DNA of 64,000 bases from Planctomycetota bacterium (GCA_024276605.1 JAJRWX010000001.1:1-64000), one strand, 5' to 3'. Positions 28,552 through 37,430 are shown, counted from the first letter of the stretch. Made by a program: numbers and translations. Notes: generated by a model from the letters alone, not told the origin.

Positions 28552-29040
28552 TCAGTATGTATGGTAACCAACGCCTCGAGAATCCAGATCCTCAGTGTTT
28601 GCGATGATGTCTCCAGTTTCGTAGTTGTAAATCCAGCCCAAAGCCCCGCATTCTTGTTAACCGATGGTGGATCGTTGGTTTGCAATTCAATTCCGATAGC
28701 CCCGACATACGGGCCGACGGTCAGTGGAGGAATGTTGTGTAGGTACGGTCTATAGATGTTTATGCCGACGGTGTTTCCGATGTTGCCGGCTGCGTCGGTC
28801 TTCAAAAGTCAATTGATCGATGAACGTCGTCTCCAAGCTGTCGGCGCCTAGCCATTGACCGCTATGTTCAGCATGGTACAGGTCAATAGCTGTTCGAAAC
28901 GTCTTTAAGTTAGCACGTACCGCAGTTTCATTAACCGCTATAGCGCCGCGGCTAATACGCGGAACGGCGAGAGCTTCGATGATACCAAGTAATGACAATC
29001 ACGATGACCAGTTCGACTAGCGAGAAGCATGGGTTTCTAA
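28552..29040 (-). pseudogene. decayed type IV prepilin-like gene (three frameshifts)
   Basis: Remnant of a prepilin (type II secretion/type IV pilin-like) gene whose pieces lie in changing frames. The N-terminal helix FSLVELVIVIVI is at about 29026-28991. After one extra base near 28990 the next frame reads LGIIEALAVPRISRGAIAVNE, then ANLKTFRTAIDLYHAEHSGQW. Near 28800 the frame changes to TDAAGNIG, YRPYLHNIPPLTVGPYVGA. Near 28650 it changes again to GWIYNYETGDIIANTEDLDS, ending at TGA 28552-28554. No start codon lies between the helix and an upstream in-frame TAG, and the residue before the helix is Cys instead of the Gly needed by prepilin peptidase. All blocks are typical of planctomycete prepilins, so a recently intact gene is likely. 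Confidence 0.85.
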
Positions 29041-29243
29041 ACTGCCGAAGTGACTACAGATTACCTACCATAGATAATGGTGTATCGACGACATGCATGG
29101 ACATGGCAAGCACGCCTCATCTGTAACATCTTTGAGTAGAAAACGCGCGAGTTAAGATCAATACAACGAAGCGATCAAATGTTTCATGGGATAGTTTTAC
29201 CAGCGCTCACCTTTCGGCCTTGTTTTGAAAAGCCTGACCCTGG

Positions 29244-30167
29244 TTATGGCCCTGCGATCATCAAGGCGTAGGCCAGCCCGGCAGTGGCCAGGTGAATAAT
29301 GAGCGGAACCAAAAAGCTGTTGGTCCGATAGGCTATGAATGCCAATATAACTCCACCAGGGAATGAAAGGATCAATTCTCGTGGATCTTTACTCAGGTGA
29401 ACCAAGCTAAAATGTAGTGCCGACACGAAAACTGCGATCAAGCAACCATCCGGCATCCCCAACCATCGCGTAGCGGCCAGTAGGCCTTTAGCCCCTTTTG
29501 TCGGTTGTGCCAATCCGAACCATTGCAGGTTTCTCTTTCTGCCGCTGGTCGTTGAGATGTGTACCTCAGCGACACTCGGCCAACGTAATCCTTGCCGAGC
29601 CAGTGCCAACACCACGCCGTGAAACAAAAAATGCTCGGTAAACATATTCAAGATGTTGTAACTAATAAACACAGCATGACCGGCTCGTTCGATATGAGGC
29701 TTATAATAAGGGGTAAAATGCTCACTTTGTGTCATCCACACGACGAAAGGAAGTGACAACAGGACGCTGACGAAAATAAGTCTGATGCCGATTTTGTTCG
29801 GCAGGCGAAGCCCCAAGTCAGCGGGCTTGCCTCGTCCGATGATGAGCATCATCAGGTAGGGCATGATCCCGAGGCACAGCACCATGTAGGCACCATTGCG
29901 TAATTCAAAAGTAGCGGGGCCTACATATATGGATCCCACAGCTGAAGAAATCCCACGGACAATTGGCCCGTAAAACAACCGTTGCACCGCCCGCATGGGT
30001 GCCGGCCAGTCTGATGGAAAGAAATCTAATAGCGCCAGGCTGTACACAAACGAAATAAGGATAGCGACAACGCATACGGCTGATGATCCGTGCCTCCTTG
30101 GGGTGCAAGTTACCGTGGTACTATCCATTGGCTTCTTCCGCTTCATCGCCAAGACTAAACGCTCCAT
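29244..30167 (-). CDS. CPBP-like membrane protein with degenerate motif 1
   Basis: Polytopic protein of 307 residues with a basic N-terminus and about seven hydrophobic segments. It is laid out like CPBP/CAAX proteases: motif 1 region TEHFLFHGVVLALARQ, a later FVSALHFSLVHLS, and a final helix pair ending SFLVPLIIHLATAG. In motif 1 the expected Glu-Glu and Arg are Glu-His and His, so the catalytic glutamate pair is broken while histidines of the later motifs remain. It could be an inactive relative or use altered ligands. The start is ATG 30167. It stands alone in an accessory stretch next to the prepilin pseudogene. Confidence 0.65.
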   Translation of the reverse strand: MERLVLAMKRKKPMDSTTVTCTPRRHGSSAVCVVAILISFVYSLALLDFFPSDWPAPMRAVQRLFYGPIVRGISSAVGSIYVGPATFELRNGAYMVLCLGIMPYLMMLIIGRGKPADLGLRLPNKIGIRLIFVSVLLSLPFVVWMTQSEHFTPYYKPHIERAGHAVFISYNILNMFTEHFLFHGVVLALARQGLRWPSVAEVHISTTSGRKRNLQWFGLAQPTKGAKGLLAATRWLGMPDGCLIAVFVSALHFSLVHLSKDPRELILSFPGGVILAFIAYRTNSFLVPLIIHLATAGLAYALMIAGP

Positions 30168-30720
30168 CGTGATCGTATAGGCAACGCCGTCGGGCGGGTT
30201 GTCCTATGATGAGTCGGTATCGGTCTTTAGATTGTTTGCTCAGTGGCACTGGAAACTCCGCAGTGTAGCATCGATACGATATAATTCCGCATCACTTTAT
30301 CGGAATATGAAAGTTATTGGAAAGAAATACGTTAGTGGACGGGTTTCATTGATAGATGCTTAAAACGGGAATATACTGAGGTGCGGTTCTCATTGTGCGG
30401 TTTTGGTGTTTGAACGCCCGCAGTGAGTGAGCCGGCGGTGCATAGAAAAACGAATCGCAACAGGGTCTGTTGCTTAATTGTGTGCCCGCTAATAGACAGG
30501 GGAGAGAAGTCAATCACAGGGGGAAAAAGTACTCTTTCAATTCCATAACGTGGGTCATTGGCCTGTTCAGTGTACGGCAACGCCTGAGATGCTTGAGTAT
30601 TCCGGCTGGTATGTTTGTCGTCGCTGAGGAGTGGATTTACTCCGGGGCTTTTGGCAATGATGGCACTCGCTTGTGGCTTGAGAATGCTCTCACTGAATCT
30701 TCAATTGGGGATGATGTAAC
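30168..30720. other. divergent intergenic region
   Basis: 553 bases between two divergent genes. A forward frame from 30470 to 30727 overlaps the start of the next gene, but has no family features and I do not accept it as a gene. No strong promoter was identified. Confidence 0.4.
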
Positions 30721-32517
30721 ATGGTAAGTAATTCGTCGCATATTATATTGGCTTTAGTGACTATGCTCTGCTACGCCGCTAACGCACATGGCCAAGTGGT
30801 CACAGCTGATGATTGTGCAAACCCTGATGTGATTAGCGGTCTAGGCTTATTTGATTTCAACAATCTTGCGGCGACATCCATCGGACCGGACCATCAAGCT
30901 TGTTTAGACATTGGGGAAGCTGGTATCGGCTCGGATGTGTGGGCGCTTTGGACGGCTCCTTGTACGGGTTTTGTCAAGCTGGACACCTGTGGCACAACGA
31001 CGATTGATACTAAATTAGCGGTCTACTCGGGCAACCTTTGTCCGATCGACGATAGCACTCTGTTGGATTGCAGTGATGATGACATTGATTGCTTGTTGCA
31101 ATCGCGTGTGTGGTTTCAAGCGACGCAAGGTGCGCAGTATCTCATTCGATTGGGCACTTACCCCGGCGAACCTCCCGGTCTGGGTAGCTTTAACCTGGAT
31201 ATGGTTTGCGATACGCTGGCGTGCAGCGAACCTATAGAAAACTGCCAAGCTTTAGATTTTACCGGCGCGACGGCCAGTACCGGTGATACGATTCGCATCG
31301 CAGAAAACTTCACGCCCAACTGCAGTGGTGACTTATCGAGCATTTGCTGGTGGGGTGAATACGACACCCTCAATCCGCGATTGGATGCTTTTACCATTCG
31401 TTATTACGACGATAATGGTGGCGTGCCTGGGAATTTACTTGCGACATTCGTCCAAGGAACCTCGCTGAGCGTGACGGCGCCTCTACTTGTCGCCGATGGT
31501 ATAGACGCTGGTAATCGTTTTACCATCTATGGATACACGGCAAATCATGCCCCGTTACCTATGTTGTCCAATCAGCAGTATTGGGTGGAAATTACCAATC
31601 CGACAGGCTTGTTTGGGGACTGGTTTTGGGGGTTTGCACAGTTTGGCGATGAGATTTCAGTACGCGACATCAACCCGTTTGGTTACGAGCAAACCGATCT
31701 CCAAACGCGCAACTATGCCTTTTGTACGAATTTATTGCAATCCCCACCCCCGGAACCTTTGTGCGTGAGTGCGACGGGAGCGTGCGATACTGTGGGCATC
31801 ACGCCGGGCTGTGATGACTTATCCTGTTGTGAGCGTGTGTGTCAGTGTGATCCTTGCTGCTGTGAGGCGGATCCCACGATTCCCGGTTGCTTAGGCATCT
31901 GGGATGCTGCTTGTGCAGGATTTGGGGCGGGTAACAGTGGCTGTGGTGCGGCGGCGATTTGCGGCGCACCTTGCGGCGCGTGTGTGGATATTGATGTAGC
32001 TGATCCCACCAATTGTTCGATGGACATAGCCATCCCCCATGATCGCGGGAGTAGCTCACCGGCCTTTGCGCCTTCAACCGTGACGCTGACGATGACCAAC
32101 GGCGGGGATACGGATTGCGATACGTCCAACGTAAACTTGGCCAATTTCACGATTAGCTTCGAACCTATGATACCCGCAGGTGCACCGGATATATTTGATG
32201 TACTGGTGATTGATAACGTGGCTATGGTGGAACTAACCGGACCCTTACCTGCCGGTGTTTGGACATGTATAACGCATAGCGCCGGTGCCAAAGTATGCAG
32301 TGGTCAGCTACCGGGTGACATCGACCGAAATGGTATGAGTGACGCCTCGGATGTGGGTACGATGAAGGCAAATTTGTCCGTAGGCTCCGCCGAGGACATC
32401 GACCGAAGCGGCTCAGCTAATACGCTTGACTTACTAACTACGCTCGACCTATTAGCCGGGGCGGATGCCTTTGGTGTGCGGATCGACGAGTTTGCCGGCC
32501 CCTGTCCAACGCCGTGA
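30721..32517 (+). CDS. secreted Cys-rich dockerin protein
   Basis: Exported protein of 598 residues with a signal peptide cleaved after AHG (residue 24). The N-terminal beta-rich domain (about 28-165) looks like the planctomycete 'DVW..WTAPCTGFVKLDTCG' type, followed by a second beta domain (about 175-340). A Cys-dense block (CDDLSCCERVCQCDPCC, then GIWDAACAGFG) around residues 355-400 is a motif frequent in planctomycete secreted proteins. A beta domain and two dockerin-type loops finish the protein: GDIDRNGMSDASDVGTMK (about 529) and DIDRSGSANTLDLLTTL (about 558). No enzymatic domain is recognised. GGGGA lies nine bases before the ATG. MITE copy 2 begins 20 bases after its stop. Confidence 0.78.
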   Translation: MVSNSSHIILALVTMLCYAANAHGQVVTADDCANPDVISGLGLFDFNNLAATSIGPDHQACLDIGEAGIGSDVWALWTAPCTGFVKLDTCGTTTIDTKLAVYSGNLCPIDDSTLLDCSDDDIDCLLQSRVWFQATQGAQYLIRLGTYPGEPPGLGSFNLDMVCDTLACSEPIENCQALDFTGATASTGDTIRIAENFTPNCSGDLSSICWWGEYDTLNPRLDAFTIRYYDDNGGVPGNLLATFVQGTSLSVTAPLLVADGIDAGNRFTIYGYTANHAPLPMLSNQQYWVEITNPTGLFGDWFWGFAQFGDEISVRDINPFGYEQTDLQTRNYAFCTNLLQSPPPEPLCVSATGACDTVGITPGCDDLSCCERVCQCDPCCCEADPTIPGCLGIWDAACAGFGAGNSGCGAAAICGAPCGACVDIDVADPTNCSMDIAIPHDRGSSSPAFAPSTVTLTMTNGGDTDCDTSNVNLANFTISFEPMIPAGAPDIFDVLVIDNVAMVELTGPLPAGVWTCITHSAGAKVCSGQLPGDIDRNGMSDASDVGTMKANLSVGSAEDIDRSGSANTLDLLTTLDLLAGADAFGVRIDEFAGPCPTP

Positions 32518-32536
32518 TCGGTGACAAAAGGGGTTA

Positions 32537-32707
32537 GTGCTTTGTCACAGCTAAGAATTCGGGTGGCATGGGCAAGTCCCGATGTATCCCGACCCTACGT
32601 CGGGGTACATCGGGACTTGCCCGTGTAGTTCCGGAGGCCATCACGGGCAAAAAAAGCCTTGCCCATGCCACCCTCGATGATCCAAACATTAAGCTTTAAC
32701 ACAGCAC
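32537..32707. repeat. MITE-like inverted repeat element, copy 2
   Basis: 171 bp in inverse orientation to copies 1 and 3, flanked by TA at 32535-32536 and 32708-32709. The ends read GTGCTTTGTCACAGCT and, inward on the other strand, GTGCTGTGTTAAAGCT. It shares the GGTGGCATGGGCAAG blocks and the central CCCGATGTATCCCGA hairpin. Removing the element and one TA would restore TAA as stop of the adjacent tRNA-binding protein gene. Confidence 0.8.
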
Positions 32708-33066
32708 TAGCTAACCGAGGCGCCGGCTTCTATATCGCTATCCGTGGTGACGACAATCACCCGTTCGTGGCCGGCATCGCTAGCAGCCAGCAGCATACCC
32801 TGGCTTTCCAACCCGCGCATCATGCGCGGCGCGAGGTTGGCGACGATGATGAGATGCTTACCCACAAGTGATTCCGGGGTGTAATAGCCGCGCAAGCCGG
32901 CACAAATCTGACGCTGCTCATCGCCGAGGTCTACCTGAAGTACGATCAATTTATCCGCATTGGGGTGGTCTTTGGCTTCGACAACCCGGCCAACGCGTAG
33001 TTTGACCTTTACGAAATCGTCAAAAGTAATGGTATCATCATTGGTTGGTGTTGGTTGATCGGCCAT
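32707..33066 (-). CDS. tRNA-binding domain protein (Trbp111/MetG C-terminal type)
   Basis: Small OB-fold protein of 119 residues, homologous to the C-terminal domain of many methionyl-tRNA synthetases and to free Trbp111/CsaA-like proteins. It shows FDDFVKVKLRVGRVVEAKDHPNADKL, LQVDLGDEQRQICAGLRGYY, NLAPRMMRGLESQGMLLAAS, all typical. It probably binds tRNA structure; if the methionyl-tRNA synthetase of this organism lacks its C-terminal domain, this could be its partner. The stop codon TAG is made of TA and the first base of the MITE-like element; the uninterrupted site would have read TAA at the same codon, so the protein is unchanged by the insertion. Confidence 0.9.
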   Translation of the reverse strand: MADQPTPTNDDTITFDDFVKVKLRVGRVVEAKDHPNADKLIVLQVDLGDEQRQICAGLRGYYTPESLVGKHLIIVANLAPRMMRGLESQGMLLAASDAGHERVIVVTTDSDIEAGASVS

Positions 33067-33754
33067 GCGCTCCTCGTGTTGTTCGGGATTCCAAGTCGTA
33101 GATGTCTGCTATCATTATCTTACCATCACGAGTGTACTTGGTCAGCAAATCGTTCGCAACCGAGCAAAACAGTGGAAAGACTGATGCGGGTGTGTGACAG
33201 TATCGGCGGCTTTAATGTCGTGCTCAAGTGCAGCCTGAAAGGCTGACCGACAGTAGCCGTGGGCAAGTCCCGCTTGTTGCGGGACGCCGCCCACGGTAAC
33301 TGCAGCGCCCGTATAAGTGAACCCTGAAAGGGGTCGTATAAGCGTAGCCTCGCAATACGCACGCCATCGAATATACGACCCTTTCAGGGTCGGACGACTC
33401 GTCGGCGACGCTATCCGGTGGCGACGTCCGCCTGAGGCGGACTTGCCACCGGCTACTATCGAGCAGACTTTCAGCCTGTAAGCCCCACCCGCTGATTCTG
33501 TCATTTAGCCAGACTGATGTGTGGCTAAAGAATCGCAACCATTGCTTGCGGACATAAGCTACGTCTCTACAATTCAGTGGAGACTCAATGGCGAATGTGC
33601 TTTCTATTAGAGCAAGGTTTTTGTTGTGTAGCGGTAACCGGTACAAAGAAAGACGTTTTCGTCCGGCACATCCGCGCGGGCTAAAGCCGGTGGCTCGTTA
33701 CACAATAAGTGATGCTGCTCTAAGCCGTGATCTTTTAGCTATTGGCATGACATA
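33067..33754. other. palindrome-rich intergenic region
   Basis: 688 bases before manA without a believable gene. It holds the nested repeat at 33231-33479 and, near 33675-33695, a REP-like GCGGGCTAAAGCCGGTGGCT. Open frames on both strands are by-products of the palindromes. Confidence 0.5.
33231..33479. repeat. nested palindromic repeat upstream of manA
   Basis: A set of nested hairpins about 249 bp long. The outer parts CAGCCTGAAAGGCTG (33231-33245) and TTTCAGCCTG (right end) are inverted. Next come CCGTGGGC...GCCCACGG with inner CCCGC/GCGGG (33256-33296) opposite a right-arm block GGTGGCGACGTCCGCC...GACTTGCCACC that is itself a hairpin (GTCCGCC/GGCGGAC, 33426-33442). The centre pairs CCCTGAAAGGGGTCGTATA (33322-33340) with TATACGACCCTTTCAGGG (33372-33389). 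The block AGTAGCCG(T/G)(G)GGCAAGTCC is present on both arms. No protein and no TA-flanked ends like the MITE family. Confidence 0.65.
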
Positions 33755-34876
33755 ATGAAACTTTATCCACTGACATTTGATCCTATATTCAAACCTAAAA
33801 TTTGGGGCGGGCGAAAGCTGCAAACGCTGTTGGGTAAAAAACTGCCGCCGGATGTGCCCATTGGTGAATCCTGGGAAATTGCCGATCTGGAAGACGATCA
33901 ATCGATCGTAGCTTTTGGACCTGCCAAGGGTAAGACGCTCCGTGAGATGATGGACCTTTGGGGAACTGATTTACTTGGGGCGGCTGAGCCGTTCGAAGGG
34001 CGCTTCCCTTTGTTGATAAAATTCTTGGATGCCAGCGAGACGCTTAGTGTTCAGGTCCATCCGGACATGGCTATGGCTAATCGGCTGGGTGGACGGGTGC
34101 GTATTAAAAACGAAACGTGGTACGTCGTAGCTGCCGAACCGGATGGCCATATCTATCGTGGTGTGCGTGAAGGCGTCGATGCGCAGGCATTGCGTGCGGC
34201 TATCGACGATCATGGTGTAGAAGATTTGCTCAACAAAATACCCGTTAGCCAGGGGCACGCCTACTACCTACCCAGCGGGACGATCCATGCCCTAGGCGCT
34301 GGGGTTGTGGTCGCTGAGGTGCAAACGCCATCGGACATTACCTATCGCGTGTTCGATTGGAACCGCGTCGAAGAAGCGACAGGCAAGCCTAGAACGCTAC
34401 ACGTAGATGAGGCGATGCAGTGCATTTCGTTTGATACTACCCCCATCGCAGGAGAAGATGTACATCACATAGCCAGTGTCTGGACCTCGCAAACTCAGTT
34501 GATCCGATGCGAATCGTTCGCGCTGGACCGCGTGCGCATGGCCGGGGGTGTTGACCAGACTATTCCGACGGATGGTTTCGTGGTTTGGATGTTGTTGGAT
34601 GGCGAAGTGAGGATCCGTTGTGAAGGATTCACTCAGCCGTTTACCTTTGTGGCGGGCCAAACCATTTTAATTCCTGCCGGGATAAAAGGGGCAAGGGTTG
34701 AGAGTGAAATATCTTCGATGTGGTTGGAGGCATCACTGCCTATCGCTAGCCCGTTGAGTGCCTTTGAAAGGCCGGAGAGGGAAAGTCCAGGCGATGCACA
34801 CCAAGCGCACGAAACATTAGTACAAATAAAAACACCCGAACAATCTCGGCTGACAGGTGACAAGCAAGGCGGTTAG
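33755..34876 (+). CDS. manA: mannose-6-phosphate isomerase, class I type
   Basis: Zinc enzyme interconverting mannose 6-phosphate and fructose 6-phosphate, feeding GDP-mannose and polysaccharide synthesis. Typical marks are the start PLTFDPIFKPKIWGGRKL, the zinc ligands in SVQVHPD (Gln, His), a glutamate in IKNETWYV, and the histidine of PSGTIHALGAGVV. The C-terminal cupin half (FVAGQTILIPAG) is intact. At 373 residues it is about 50 longer than the short bacterial ManA, due to a Glu/Gln-rich C-terminal tail. No strong ribosome binding site precedes the ATG. It may be co-transcribed with the next gene, 43 bases downstream. Confidence 0.92.
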   Translation: MKLYPLTFDPIFKPKIWGGRKLQTLLGKKLPPDVPIGESWEIADLEDDQSIVAFGPAKGKTLREMMDLWGTDLLGAAEPFEGRFPLLIKFLDASETLSVQVHPDMAMANRLGGRVRIKNETWYVVAAEPDGHIYRGVREGVDAQALRAAIDDHGVEDLLNKIPVSQGHAYYLPSGTIHALGAGVVVAEVQTPSDITYRVFDWNRVEEATGKPRTLHVDEAMQCISFDTTPIAGEDVHHIASVWTSQTQLIRCESFALDRVRMAGGVDQTIPTDGFVVWMLLDGEVRIRCEGFTQPFTFVAGQTILIPAGIKGARVESEISSMWLEASLPIASPLSAFERPERESPGDAHQAHETLVQIKTPEQSRLTGDKQGG

Positions 34877-34919
34877 TTGCTCTTAGCAGAGGCGCTGACC
34901 CAATTCAACCATAAGCCTG

Positions 34920-35804
34920 GTGGGAAAGAACGTAGCAGAAATGCCCTTATTTACAGTAGAAAAACTTCGGCGGGCCAAGAAAACGATTTATATCGTGGCC
35001 TGCATGTACATCGTGGTCGGATTATTGCTGGCGGTTACAGCCGCATTAGCCGGTGATCGTTTGAGTGCGTTCTTAGGTTTTCTTATTATCACCGGCGCGT
35101 TGGCTTGTGGCGCGGTGCTGGTGGTGTTGCTACGTTTTGGCGTGCATTTATCAAACATTGGCGATCAACTGCAGCAGTTACATAACCAACTGATCAAAGT
35201 TCAACACATACAACGGCAGTTTAACTCTGCGGTGGTAGGCGAGGCACCACAAAAATCGTTGACGAAACCGGGGAAGCAAGACCAACAAGTTGATGAGGTG
35301 CTCGTAGCCGCTACGTTGGACAGAAGCCGCTTTCCTCGTTTGGCTAAAATCATGGATAGCGAACCATCCGGTCAATCTTCTGCAGATGGTGTCTCGTCGA
35401 AAGAAACAACGTCAACCAATGGTCGACGACATGACGTTGAGGTCAAAACACCCGTGAGCAAGCGTACACTCATAAAACTGCCGCGCACGTGGCAGACCGC
35501 GCATCGCGAAGGGGATATCGTGGCTTGTCGGGCGATGTTGTCTACGTATATGGACACGGCTGAGCCGGCAGCGGTCGAGGTGATGACCGTTCAACTTGAA
35601 CAACTCATCGATCAAGCGGCTGCCCATTTACGTCAATCATTCGTCGGCCACATTCATAATGAGGATTATGCTGGTGCGCTAGCGGTGGGTCATCGCATCG
35701 TCGAGCTTATGCCTGAGCACGGATTGGCTGAGGAGTTCAAGCAAATCAAACCACATCTCAATGAGCGTGTCAGGCAGATCGAACAAACTGCGGCTTTGAT
35801 GTAG
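34920..35804 (+). CDS. membrane protein with two N-terminal helices, function unknown
   Basis: 294 residues of no family I recognise. Two transmembrane helices (about 24-45 and 49-72) are followed by a coiled-coil-like stretch (LQQLHNQLIKVQHIQRQF) and a polar linker. The C-terminal soluble domain (about 185-290) has WQTAHREGDIVACRAMLSTY, a Gln-rich helix and DYAGALAVGHRIVELMPEHG, which looks like a TPR-type helical repeat. The start is GTG 34920 or ATG 34941; neither has an ideal ribosome binding site. It converges on the SpoIID-like gene with only 22 bases between the stops. Confidence 0.7.
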   Translation: MGKNVAEMPLFTVEKLRRAKKTIYIVACMYIVVGLLLAVTAALAGDRLSAFLGFLIITGALACGAVLVVLLRFGVHLSNIGDQLQQLHNQLIKVQHIQRQFNSAVVGEAPQKSLTKPGKQDQQVDEVLVAATLDRSRFPRLAKIMDSEPSGQSSADGVSSKETTSTNGRRHDVEVKTPVSKRTLIKLPRTWQTAHREGDIVACRAMLSTYMDTAEPAAVEVMTVQLEQLIDQAAAHLRQSFVGHIHNEDYAGALAVGHRIVELMPEHGLAEEFKQIKPHLNERVRQIEQTAALM

Positions 35805-35826
35805 TGTTTGATGAAGCGCGACTACA

Positions 35827-37098
35827 TCAGTAGGCGCGCTGCAGGCGGCTACCGGGGAAATAGTATCGCAGGATTTCTGCAGCACTTTTCCCCTCCCGTG
35901 CCTGCCCCTCCATGCCCCATTGGCAAAGGCCAAGTCCATGGCCAAAGCCTCGACCGTTGTCAAAGATAACCGTTTCTCCGGATACACGCATGCGAAAATC
36001 AGAACTGCGAAGCTGATTGCCGCCGATAGCGAGTCGGAACTGTTCGACCAGCATGTCGTGATGTTGATCGTCTTTGCCTCGGAGGCGAATGGTGACTGGT
36101 CGCCCCTGTGCCGAGCGCTGGACGATGGATAAATCGCGCAGCGTGCCCAGAGAGCGCAATGAATCATAGCGGGCTACTATGCGACGGAAAATCTCGTGTT
36201 TTGTCAGGCGTACCGGCTCCCAGCGGTAGGTATTTCCCGGTGCGATTCGGCAATAATCGCAAGCGACACCACCGGCCAGGGGCGCTATGTCGTCTTCCGC
36301 TCCGAAGATAGCCGCTGACTGGGTCATACCTCCACAAGCTGCGCTGTAATAGGTACGTATGATCTGTGATTGCTTGCCATCGTCATAGATACAGACGATG
36401 CCTTCCGTATACTTGGTAGCTTGTATAGCGCGCCGGCCTGTGCGGTCCTCACGCAATCCAGCATACACTTGCGAGCCTTGTCCATCGGTTACATCCCATG
36501 ACTTCGATTGTCTTCGTTGCATCTGCCTGAGTACAAAGCTGCGGGCTATGATGGCCTGGGCGCGGTAGGCCTGCTTGGCAAAGGTAGGCCAAACTTCTCG
36601 GGCGACGACACCGGCAACATAACTTTCCACGTCTACATGGTTGACGATGTTAATATGGCCGGTGTCAGAGAGAGAGCACCGCATTGAACCGGGGTACGAA
36701 ATGACATCTTGCCACTTTCTATTTTTATACTTTGATAATTCTATCGGCGCAATCTGTGACGATTGCACGATGACTTCCTGTGCGTCGTACACAACGTCGT
36801 CTATTTCGATCACTCCTTGCCGGGCGCGGATAGACATCCACTGATGAGGCGCAGCTTGATGGAGTATATCACCCGCTGTATTTTCGAAAGTGAGTGAGTC
36901 TGTGGAGCGAACTTTGAATAGCTTTACGTTTGAGCCGATCAACACGCGAACGCTGCGCAAGGGTGTTTCTGTCTTGGTGGTAGTGATTATTTTCGCCTCT
37001 GCGGATGAATGGATGATGACAAGCAGTGCCGCATAGCGTAACCAGACCGGTATTAGCGAAACGTAGGTGTTGGCCATATCCCTGGGCGTTGTTGACAT
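35827..37098 (-). CDS. SpoIID/LytB domain protein
   Basis: Homologue of SpoIID/LytB, in sporulating Firmicutes a lytic transglycosylase that processes denuded glycan; widespread in non-sporulating bacteria too. The N-terminus has a hydrophobic export signal (about 18-35, ending SSAEA). The conserved core comprises VESYVAGVVAREVWPTF, QAYRAQAIIARSFVL, the acidic/Tyr block RTYYSAACGGMTQSA, and the end GRGFGHGLGLCQWGMEGQA. Its 423 residues fit the family. The ATG at 37098 lies 33 bases from the MITE-like element copy 3, so its promoter lies in or just beyond that element, which could affect expression. Confidence 0.88.
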   Translation of the reverse strand: MSTTPRDMANTYVSLIPVWLRYAALLVIIHSSAEAKIITTTKTETPLRSVRVLIGSNVKLFKVRSTDSLTFENTAGDILHQAAPHQWMSIRARQGVIEIDDVVYDAQEVIVQSSQIAPIELSKYKNRKWQDVISYPGSMRCSLSDTGHINIVNHVDVESYVAGVVAREVWPTFAKQAYRAQAIIARSFVLRQMQRRQSKSWDVTDGQGSQVYAGLREDRTGRRAIQATKYTEGIVCIYDDGKQSQIIRTYYSAACGGMTQSAAIFGAEDDIAPLAGGVACDYCRIAPGNTYRWEPVRLTKHEIFRRIVARYDSLRSLGTLRDLSIVQRSAQGRPVTIRLRGKDDQHHDMLVEQFRLAIGGNQLRSSDFRMRVSGETVIFDNGRGFGHGLGLCQWGMEGQAREGKSAAEILRYYFPGSRLQRAY

Positions 37099-37131
37099 AA
37101 GGGCTGATCCGACATCGTGTGCGGTTAGCTA

Positions 37132-37304
37132 GTGCTGTGTTACAGCTTATGTTTCGGGTTCATCGTGGGTGGCATGGGCAAAGATTTTTTTTGCCCGTGG
37201 CGGTCACCGGAACAACACGGGTAAGTCCCGATGTATCCCGAGCTAGCTTCGGGATACATCGGGACTTACCCATGCCACCCGAATTCTTAGCTGTGTCAAG
37301 GCAC
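37132..37304. repeat. MITE-like inverted repeat element, copy 3
   Basis: 173 bp in the same orientation as copy 1, flanked by TA at 37130-37131 and 37305-37306. The ends are GTGCTGTGTTACAGCT and, inward on the other strand, GTGCCTTGACACAGCT. The inner GGTGGCATGGGCAA, the T-run and TTGCCCGTGGCGG, and the central CCCGATGTATCCCGA hairpin are all kept. It lies between two minus-strand genes, directly upstream of the SpoIID-like gene, and does not form the stop codon of a recognised gene. Confidence 0.8.
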
Positions 37305-37430
37305 TAGGATTGTACCGGCGATTGTCCTAAATACCACGCTATGCAATAAACGAGCATATGATAGCCGCAAGAGGGCGTGAAAAAGCCCTCCACGTCCAAT
37401 GTATCAGCGGATTCTAGCGCAGCGCGGGAT

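Noticed and set aside
30470-30727. 85-residue forward frame before the secreted protein gene
   Set aside because: No ribosome binding site, no family pattern, and it overlaps the start of a well supported gene.
33126-33646. Several overlapping minus-strand frames
   Set aside because: They lie in nested palindromes and mirror their repeats; none resembles a protein family.
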